The notes below the pieces were generated by a model, which had not been told where the DNA came from, ran no database searches, and saw nothing but the letters and a program-made list of their open reading frames with translations. A stretch of 64,000 bases of DNA from Cryptomeria japonica (taxonomy: Eukaryota > Streptophyta > Pinopsida > Cupressales > Cupressaceae): NCBI RefSeq assembly GCF_030272615.1, contig NC_081415.1, positions 369,709,667 through 369,773,666 on the forward strand, given 5' to 3'. Made by a program: the position numbers and the translations under genes. This document shows positions 55,764 through 64,000 of the stretch, one piece after another. Numbering within the stretch: position 1 is the first letter of the stretch; the number at the start of each line of letters is the position of its first letter.

Positions 55764-57677
55764 CTATCTTTTGATTCCATTCACTTCACATAATGTATTA
55801 AATTCCTTAGATGTATATTCTCCTCCTTGGTCAGATCTCAAACATTTGATTTTGTTACCAGTTTCATTCTCTACCATTGCCTTGTATAACTTGAATACCC
55901 AACACATTCTAGAATAATCATCAATAATTAGGATAAAATAGCTATCTCCTTGTAGACTTCTTGTTCTTTCTAGACCACACAAGTCAGTATGAATTAAATC
56001 AAGAACATTATTGGATTTCTTAGAAATACTCTTAAAGGTTGTTCTAACTTTCTTTCCCATTTGACATTCCTTACATACCAGATTATGAGGTTTCACAACC
56101 TTAGGTAAATCCCTTACTGCCTTAGTTGAACTGATTTTTTCGATGCAATCAAAATTCACATGACAAAGTCTATTATGCCATAACCAACTTTCATCAATAT
56201 GTGCAATCAAACATGTCTTATAACTATTGTTCAAATGAAAGATATTACCTTTAGTCAGATTACAGGTTGCAATCTCCAATCCACTTATGTTCATGATTTT
56301 GCATTTACCATTCTTGAATTGTAACTGAAATCCCTTTTCAACTAATTGACCAACACTCAAAAGATTATGCTTCAAACCTTCAACATAATAAACGTTGTTA
56401 GTATTGTGCTTACCATCCAAAGATATAGTACCTTTTCCTTTGATAAAACAAGATTTATAATCGCCAAATCTTACTAGACCTCTATTATATTCTTGAAAAG
56501 ATAAGAATTTACTTTTATCACCAGTCATATGATGTGAACATCCACTATCAATGATCCATTCATCTTTTTCCTTAATTTTAGCTGCTAGGGCCTGCTCTAC
56601 CGGTGGAATAGTAGGTTCCGGTTGATCTTCTTTTATTGCAACAAATTCCCATCCATTGTCTATCAATTCTTCCTCAGAATCATCTATAACTCCTTCATTA
56701 GCATAGTAACAGGATTTATCTCTATTCTTTTGAAATCTGTATCCCTGATATTTAGGGTTGGGCTTATATGTTCTTTTAGCTTCTTCTCTCAATCTTGCAT
56801 GTCTATCAAGACATATAGATGCTATATGATCAACTTTATTGCAATTAAAACATTTAAACGGTGCTTTACCTTCATTCTTACTTCCAACTAGACCTTTAGG
56901 CATCTTTCTTGCAAATAGTGCTTCAAGTTCTTCCAGTTCTTCATTTTCCCTCCTGATATCTTCAAGTTCTTTTGCATATAATGCTTTCCAATCAGATTTG
57001 TTAGATGATGATGATGATGCAGATGATGATGCTCTGAAGGCTAAATCTATCTTAATTGTAGCAACAAGACCAAATTCCTCAAGCTCAAATACTGAAAGTT
57101 TTCCAACCAAGGTATCTCTAGATACTGATGTATTAGGCATTATTCTCAACTCATTAATAGCGATTACTTTCATTTTGTATGTCAGTGGAAAAGCTCTTAA
57201 AACTTTAGAAACAATTTCATCTTCACTTAAGGATCCTCCACAACATTGTATTCCTAAAACAATTTCATTAACTCTTTCCATAAAAGAAGAAATTCTTTCA
57301 TCTTCTTCCATTTTACAATTTTTAATCCTGACCCAGTAACATTCCAATCTTGCAATTTTGATAGTCGTATCTCCTTCATTCAATGTCTCCAATTTATCCC
57401 AAATAGCTTTAGTAGTAGATCGGTCTACTAATCCCATAATTTGTGGATCTCATAATGTGCTCAAAAGTGCTTCTCTTGCTTTGCAATCATTTTCTTGATC
57501 TTTACCCAAAGTTGGTGGATTAGGTTGATCTGGAGTAGGACCAACATAGCAATTCTTTGTAACTTCCCATATGTCTCTTCCAATGCAATTCAGATGTGTC
57601 TCCATAATGATCTTCCATATACCATAATTAGTTCCATCAAGTTTAGGATTGTCCTTCCTAAAAATGTTTGTTGCCAT
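55764..57677 (-). pseudogene. Copia gag, protease and integrase N-terminal part (D)
   Basis: The start ATG is at 57677, 44 bp from the primer binding site. gag: LDGTNYGIWKIIMETHLNCI, one stop near 57440, then KAIWDKLETLNEGDTTIKIA and ARLECYWVRIKNCKMEEDER (UBN2 type). The zinc knuckle is CFNCNKVDHIASIC with Asp in place of Gly. Protease: EWIIDSGCSHHMTGDKSKFL (D-S-G). Integrase: WLWHNRLCHVNFDCIEKISS and CKECQMGKKVRTTF (H..H, C..C), IHTDLCGLERTRS (first Asp), CLRSDQGGEYTSKEFN (second Asp). The 557-residue part after the first stop is uninterrupted, the best preserved frame in the window. It would supply particle, processing and insertion functions. Confidence 0.88.
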
Positions 57678-57720
57678 AGGATCTCCTCAAGCCATTAGGA
57701 TTCTGTAAAAAGAGGACTTA

Positions 57721-57732
57721 GTTCTGATACAA
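57721..57732 (-). other. Primer binding site of D (degenerate tRNA-iMet)
   Basis: On the minus strand TTGTATCAGAAC, close to TGGTATCAGAGC, two to three bases from the LTR end at 57735. Confidence 0.65.
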
Positions 57733-57734
57733 AT

Positions 57735-58818
57735 TGTTAGGAACCGAAAGGACAACTGAGAGGGGTGGGGGGGTGAATTAGTTGTCAATGAATTTCAACC
57801 CAATTATAACTTAATCAAACTTAATACTTAATACAGGTAAACCCAACTTAATGTCGGTTAACAAATTAGCAGGTAATATCATTATCGGTGAAACTTAATG
57901 CATGAAATAGAAAGAGAAACAACATCCACAACACATAACATAGATTTTTTTGACGTGGAAACCCTATAAGGGAAAAAACCATGGTGGGAAACCTTACCCA
58001 CAATAAGATGGTACTATTGTAGATAGTATGTGTATACAAATGGGGTCTGCACATGCAGAAAGGCCAACCGCCTAGAGCACACTACTCAAATGGGAGTCGC
58101 AATGACTACAGTAGGATGGTTAAATCCTAGAATAATGTACTGCTCAAAATAGCATCTCCAATGTTGGATTCAATACCGGTTAATCTCTAATAAACACCTT
58201 GAAACCTTCCTTGAACCTTCTCTATGGTATGCTCATATGATCTTGAATATTCGCACATACAATGTTACAATACCATACCATAACCATATCATATGTTTAT
58301 CTCTTAAATGAGATCTTACATATATACAAAACCTAAGACCAAATGTGTAGGTCATCTCACTAAGAATATTACAATTAAATCAATTACAAACATGTTGGAT
58401 CAATATAGTTACAATAATATCCAATCCATAAATCGTCTCCATAACGTGCCATGCTGATCTGAAATAGATAACGCATACTGGTCCATAACGTAGACCAATC
58501 TGCCGGTAACAACAAATATGTCAACCCGATTAGACCAATAACCAAAAAAAAAAAACCAAGTATCCAAACCATGTCCTTGACATAATCAAGTGATCTCCAG
58601 ATGATAACAAGTCATCATTAGTGTCGGCGAACCATATAACCTGTCGGTGAGCATATATCGGTGACTGTGCATAAGTCACTGACCTTGTCGGTGAACACAA
58701 TGTGTCGGTTCAACAATAAATCGATATAAACATAGTGCCAATCAACAATGTAAATCTCCAGAAGGATAAGTGTTGACATCAATGACATAACTAATGCAAC
58801 ACATCCTTAATAGCAATA
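57735..58818 (-). repeat. 5' LTR of D
   Basis: Starts TGTTAGGAACCGAAAGGAC and ends AATAGCAATA, which corresponds to AATACCAACA in the other LTR. It is 1084 bp and followed by GATAA (58819-58823). The short frames at 57866-58054 and 58384-58572 match non-coding positions in the 3' LTR and are not genes. Confidence 0.85.
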
Positions 58819-60430
58819 GATAATCCATTATTAAAGAACAAAAAGCATAAAGATAACAATGACAGTCTTGGATAGAGAAGATGTTATTCACAACTATGAT
58901 CATCTCATAGGTTATCATTCCATAGAAAATGGGCATTCAACTTTAGGGTAGAACTATAAAAGATTAAGGACACTATGACAGTCTATGGTGTAGGCATAAA
59001 AATCCAAGATCATTTATATATAACAATAGATAATAGCTCATCAGACATCAAAGTCAAGAATGGTAGCGAACTCCAATCACAAGAACATCACAATCCTTGA
59101 CAATTTCAAACCCTGTGAGGAAAAGTGCAATGAAAGGTCATAAATAGTCACACACCTGTAAGAATCGTATTTCAAAGGTCATAGCTCTTAGCCAAAGGAA
59201 GATTAGATGATAGTGAACAGGGTCAAAGCTACAAACTTCATAGACAAAGTACCCAATAAATATCGAGAGAAGTCTTCATTCCATCAAAGGAGAGTAACCC
59301 TAAAGTTAGTTACAAAGAAATCACAAAAGAAAAAGGTATGTAGATGCATTGATGTAGTCTTAAAAAGAATTTATGACAATCAATGATTCAAGAAAATGAA
59401 GAAATTTTGTGGCCATATATAAACCCTAAGACATAACAGTTTAAAGATCATGCTATAGTTAGAGGTTTGTTATAATCATAAAAGACAAAGGTTATATTAA
59501 GTCAGAGCAACTTGGAATTAGTAGTTTTCCTTTTGAAAAGGAGTGTATATAGTCCTAGTAAAGTCCTAAAGAATCATCAACCAACAAATAAAATGGATTC
59601 ATAGTCATAAGGAAGTATCATGAGCAACAACATTGTTAAAAGATAGTCAAGTGGTTGTCAAGACAGAGCCACAGTCATTACTTCAGTCATTACCAAGATG
59701 AAGGATACAAAGTATATAGCTCCCAACACAATCTACAATCACATCGATATTTCACAATATTAAAAGTGAAGCCATTCATAAAAAATAGAGACCGGATCAT
59801 GCAGAGACAAATACAGATCCATAGAGTAACATAGGTCATTTGCCAAGTGGTGGAGGTTATTTACAACCAAAGAATAGTATAGAGTATTGTGTCATTGTCT
59901 GGCAAACATAAAAAGTGCCTACCCAACCAAGCATAACGACTTATTTACTAGGTTCGTTTTAGTCATAAGAGAATAGAAGCATACAGAGAATGAAGGCTTA
60001 GATTAGCATGCAAACCCTAAGTGATAGATAAATATTCATAACAAGCCATCAAATACAGTGAATGTAAAGTAGAAACACAAGGATTCCTTGTTCAAAATAT
60101 GGCATATATAGTCTAATTTCAAGCATGGGAGAAGCCTTCATAGAATAAAACCCTAAGATCTCTATAAAAATAGAACGAATAAAGGAAAAGGAGCATACCA
60201 AGATGGAAATATCAGTTCAAACATGCAGAGTGGTATCCACAGTATGCCTGTAAGCCTCGGTTATAAACTCGAAATCCTAGTTCAAACCCCCTGTTCAAGA
60301 AAAGAGCAGAAACCATGGTAGCCGCCAGTAGTCTTCTTCATGAAGAATAAAAGGATTTTAGGGCTTGAGATTTTTTATTTTTGTGCATTCCCTAATTCCA
60401 AAAGATCGAATAAGCTTTATTCTTTTTTTT
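58819..60430. other. Non-coding host sequence right of element D
   Basis: An A-rich, AGTCAT/CATAG-rich sequence in the same style as 18471-19882, so probably the other half of the repeat that D entered. A plus-strand CTATAAAAATAG (60162-60173) resembles a TATA box and is followed by a leader-like stretch; alone it proves little. There is a T-run at about 60422-60435. No coding potential. Confidence 0.35.
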
Positions 60431-60576
60431 TTTTTGATAAAACAATTCATGCATCTATTATAGACCTATGGTCATGGCTTCTGAAGTCATCAACCTAGGT
60501 TATTTTTGTAACCTCCATGCAAAGGGCCAAAAAAACTTTAATAAAATGCTTTTAATTTATTTTACTATATCTTTCT

Positions 60577-60648
60577 TTTATATTTTAATATAATCCTATT
60601 AAGATTTATTCCATTAAAAATCTTAATATAATTATATTAAAATATAAA
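60577..60648. repeat. Near-perfect palindrome (hairpin)
   Basis: Two 31-nt arms (60577-60607 and 60618-60648) are inverted copies with two mismatches, around a 10-nt loop. It is very AT-rich. It could be a fold-back or MITE-like relic or a hairpin RNA source. Surrounding DNA to about 60760 is also AT-rich. Confidence 0.8.
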
Positions 60649-60649
60649 A

Positions 60650-62040
60650 GCAAATAATAATGAGGTGTTAATAGTATTTTTTAGCTATTATTAAAATAAT
60701 ATAATTGATTGTTTTAATAAAAGTTAAAATAAGATTTTTTAAAATATTAAAAGAAAAAGAATATGTCAAACACATGCAAAATTCAAAGGGGGGTTTTTTT
60801 TTATGGGTGTTTTGACACACACACCAACAGTCAGGTAGTTTATGTGGACACTCACCACCTCTCCTGAAAAGCAATTAATCTTGAAAGACCAATTACTCCA
60901 AGGTCTCTATAGTCAGGTCACGATGGTATTGGGTCACTCAGTGGTTGATGTGATTGTACCTATCAAGGGGCCTGATGGTTGGAACAACTTCAATTTGCCT
61001 ACTTTTTTTTGTATTTTCTGATTTAGATTCTCTCAAAAATAAATAGCAAAAGATAGATCACAGGAACAAGAAAATGACAAAGAAATCAATACAATAACAA
61101 TTGAATGATTCACATAGTCAAAATTTCATAATCCCAATAGTATCAATATCTCTAAATCAACATTCAAATAACAAGCTCTTGAAGATATACGAAGTCGATC
61201 AACTCCACACACCAATGGAAATTAATATTACCCAACCAATAATCTCCCTATCAATTTAATCCTCATATACCATTTACATGCGCAATATGAATTCATAAAA
61301 TAACAAAGCATCAAAAAATAATTAGTTGTTGATTCAAATAATAGAAGTTACCAGATTACGAAGAACATAACCATATAGAACACACAAGTAGATCAGGAAA
61401 TCCACAAGCTATTTTTTGTATCAAACTTCTAAGAGTATCAAAAAATATTCTAAACTCATAAAAAATCTGCATAAAAATCTCTAATGGAATCTCTAATTGG
61501 ACCTCAAATCATCAATTCATAGACCCTTACAATGAATCAAAATTTCTAATTTATAGAGTTTCATGTCCTAAACTTTAGGAATTAAAGCTATCTAAACTAA
61601 GTGCTACAAAAACAAGGAGCTGAAATTGACATGCAAGTCTCTTCCTTGAATTCCAGTGAAACTACTAACTAACTATCTCTACGAAACATGTATTTCTGAA
61701 ATTGGCCATTACAACCATGCAAAATTTGCCCAAAAACTGAAGTCGGCGGTGTAAAGTAGTTGAACTCTCAGGCTTTGTGGTAACCAAAAATATCTTCAAA
61801 AAGAAGTCAAAATTGCATGTGTGGCAACTATATGTTCATCCTTTACTCCTTTAATAGCTCTTATAATTACTGATAAAACATGCAACTGTATCTTCAGGAG
61901 GATCAACAACATACAAAATTTGGAACTCAGACTTCTTCAAAATTTGCTTTGCCTGGTCCCATATATTGACCAACTTATTAATTACTCCCTCTACATGTAT
62001 ACACTAAGAAGTAAAAAATGAGTACCTATCCATTAACTCT
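60650..62040. other. Non-coding sequence
   Basis: AT-rich to about 60800, then ordinary repeat-like DNA without recognisable domains. The small frames (60668-60874 and 61821-62021) are unconvincing. About 1 kb separates it from the frame at 62041, as in the LTRs of C and E1, so it may be the R-U5 side of a related LTR; I found no primer binding site to prove this. Confidence 0.3.
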
Positions 62041-63840
62041 ATATTAAAATCCGTTGTAGGCGTAAAATGATGAGCCGCATACTGATCCCACTGATCTTAC
62101 ACTACACCTTCCTTCAGGAGACCATCTTTCAAAATATCATGACCATATTCCCCTAACAACTTCTTTACAAAATTCTCATATATACCTATTGATTTCAAAA
62201 GAGGAGCATGTACCTCTAATATCCTTGACCTGAACTACTCAAGAAATTCTATCTTAAATTCTATTATAAAGATATAAGATTGCAAACTATCAAAATCATC
62301 TCCTCCCAACAAATCTTCATTTTAATCACTTCTTCACCCAAGGCCAATATTTTATTCAAATTTTTACACTTCTTGGTGAAGTCTCTGATCCTCACTTCCC
62401 AATTTGCTGCATAATCTCTTATTGCTTTCTTTGTTTTGAGGATCCTTTCATAAATACCTATTGTATGCTATAGAAAAAGTTTTACCTTTGAAATGTTATT
62501 GTTCGCCCATGACTTTGTAGTAGTAGCTACTTTCCTCAATTCAATTAAAGTTCTTACATCACCTTCTGGGAGTGATGATGTGGATGGAAGTGTTTCATCT
62601 GCCCTTGAATCCGAAGGCTTCCCCATTTCTACAAGCGGTTGTTTATATTGATCTAATTGTGCCTTCACTTGAAGTTGGGAATTATGCTCTTTCTCCATCC
62701 CGCTCCTTACTGTACTGGTAGCAAACTCTAAAGTATCAAGCTCTCCCCACTTTATCTTCCTTCCAAGCCTAACCTGTGACACTTGATATTTCAAAGGACC
62801 CTCTCCTTCAACCTCCAAAGGAGATGCAATATCGACAATTACTTTATCAGAGCCATTTTTAGATAAATGATGAATTATTTTGGCCCTTTGTTTTCTTTGG
62901 CTCCTCTGTAATAGCCTGCTGCAATGTAAGTTTGGGTAGAACCACCTTATGTTTCTTATCAAAAGTGAAGGTTAACCATTGTGGTGTTCCTTCATCTCTA
63001 CTTCCTCCTTGGGTAGTTATTTATGGTGTCACCCTTCCAGCTTCTTGTGATAGTTCCTCCTCCTGTTGATGCTCTTCTACTCCAACCTGTGTATCTAGAG
63101 GAGTTTGAGTCTCTCTTGGGTAGTGAGCACTGGTATGATGATTTTTTTGTTGTTGTGAGATCACTTGCTGAGCCAAGTTCGATTGTAGAGCACCATCAAT
63201 ATCAAGTTGTTGATATTCTTCTAATTTATCACTCACTTGCTCATTGAAGTATTTGGTTGGCTCTTGACTTTGTTGCTTTGTATCTCCACCTACAATATCT
63301 TTCAATAACTTCTCTACATCCCATGGAGTGAGAACAAGTCTTTCATCATGCTCTTCATCCTGCCCTTGTCTCATTCCCCCTCTTCATCTCACTATTGCTC
63401 CTGTGGACCCTGATCATCTATATACATAGGGGTTACCTATGGAAGGTCTGATACATTTTGTATGATAGGATCCCTTCATTTATTTGCACTAGAAGGAGTC
63501 ATTCTATTCATCTTCTTAGGCTCTACCTTCTTTAGTGTTGGCTCAGCCTCCTCTTGGTCTGCGTCTAACTCCACATTATGAATAGTTATTTTTTCAGTTG
63601 TAGGAGTCATTGCAAGCGCAGGAATTTGTGAAATAACAAAATATGGAGTGACCATTGTTGTAACCAAAGATGGAGGTGTAATTGACACAACCAGTGCAAC
63701 AGATGTGGTTGACATGGTAACTAATTTTTTTGTAGTAGTGGTGGTAGCAGTGGTGGTAGGAGTAGTGGTAGGAGTGGTGGTTGTACTAGAGGGTTGAGCC
63801 TCTTGACAATGTTGTTCTATCATTTCTATAACACCCTCAA
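62041..63840 (-). pseudogene. Probable further LTR-type unknown protein, C-terminal half
   Basis: Three minus-strand stretches (63823-63476, 63374-63021, 62962-62468) and decayed sequence down to about 62041 form a low-complexity and then helical protein. It starts with a Thr-rich run (about 63790-63720) and goes on to Gln/Glu-rich sequence (ERLVLTPWDVEKLLKDIVGG and QQEEELSQEAGRV), KYQVSQVRLGRKIKWGELDT, and a charged helical tail (KTKKAIRDYAANWEVRIRDF near 62400). Linker followed by coiled coil resembles the C-terminal halves of the frames at 9337-12343 and 36060-39724. The N-terminal globular half would lie right of the window. The link rests on plan and composition, not on clear alignment, so it is tentative. 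The rest of the window (63841-64000) shows only more of the same. Confidence 0.35.
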
Positions 63841-64000
63841 TAGCAGGCCTAACAGGATGAATTTATGCTTGTGGTGTGGCCCCTAGGCCAACAATAATCC
63901 CTAAACTCACTTGTTTTGCTAGATATTCTCATTTAGCTTCTGCTTCAACTCTTCTATAGTCAAAGGAGTTTCAGCTTCCTCCTCCTAGTCCATAGAGGTG

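Larger units (their letters stand above)
19883..58818 (-). mobile_element. D: Ty1/Copia retrotransposon, outer shell of the nest
   Basis: A complete minus-strand Copia element, about 6.7 kb once the insertion of A is removed. It has two LTRs (19883-20967 and 57735-58818), a primer binding site at 57721-57732, a polypurine tract at 20968-20985, and gag-protease-integrase-reverse transcriptase-RNase H in one frame. It is flanked by GATTA (19878-19882) and GATAA (58819-58823), a target duplication with one mismatch. Element A splits its reverse transcriptase at 22330/54569. About five nonsense codons inactivate it, but I saw no large internal deletion. Confidence 0.85.

Noticed and set aside
1-64000. 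CRISPR arrays, tRNA or rRNA genes, host protein genes
   Set aside because: No regular repeat-spacer pattern, no tRNA-like cloverleaf apart from primer binding sites, and every supported domain is of transposon origin.

Overview
The window looks like intergenic heterochromatin of a large plant genome. I find no host gene, tRNA or rRNA. Every coding signal belongs to a transposable element: Ty1/Copia and Ty3/Gypsy LTR retrotransposons, and one LINE with the zinc-binding plus RNase H tail typical of plant L1 elements. AT-rich DNA, deep nesting and very long LTRs suggest a seed plant with a bloated genome, possibly a conifer; that placement is an inference at low confidence.

Left part (1-19882). 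A Gypsy element E0 (LTR 577-2159, minus strand) lies inside the RNase H region of a second Gypsy element, E1 (minus strand: RNase H 2163-2597, protease 2802-3134, gag 3195-4556, primer binding site 4837-4855). E1 has an LTR of several kilobases (about 4860-13360) that itself carries a long reading frame (9337-12343). A 5'-truncated LINE (about 5113-8576) sits in that LTR and carries its own extra reading frame. Then come a Gypsy protease fragment (13368-13790), untranslated repeat DNA, a solo LTR with target duplication (16075-17192) and a Copia-like LTR end near 18.4 kb.

Central part (19883-58818). This is a four-level nest in which each insertion is marked by a 5-bp target-site duplication. 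Copia element D (19883-58818, minus; GATTA/GATAA) is split by non-autonomous element A (22330-54569, plus; ACCTT). A's 3' LTR is split by Copia element B (28855-53562, minus; AGATT). B's 5' LTR is split by Gypsy element C (35226-52470, minus; GTCCG). The interrupted halves rejoin cleanly: D's LTRs are 1085 and 1084 bp, and B's are 1542 bp each after removing C.

The most interesting content is a recurring large protein of unknown function. It lies in the U3 part of C's 6.25-kb LTR, in the same place in E1's LTR, as a second reading frame in element A, and as a third reading frame in the LINE. Each copy has an N-terminal globular part, a charged linker and a C-terminal coiled coil. In C and E1 a TATA sequence lies downstream of the frame, so the frame is in U3. 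C and E1 also place an RNase H domain between protease and reverse transcriptase, an unusual order. A probable further copy of the protein's C-terminal half lies at 62041-63840. All elements are decayed by nonsense changes, many of the CAG-to-TAG type, and by a few frameshifts.
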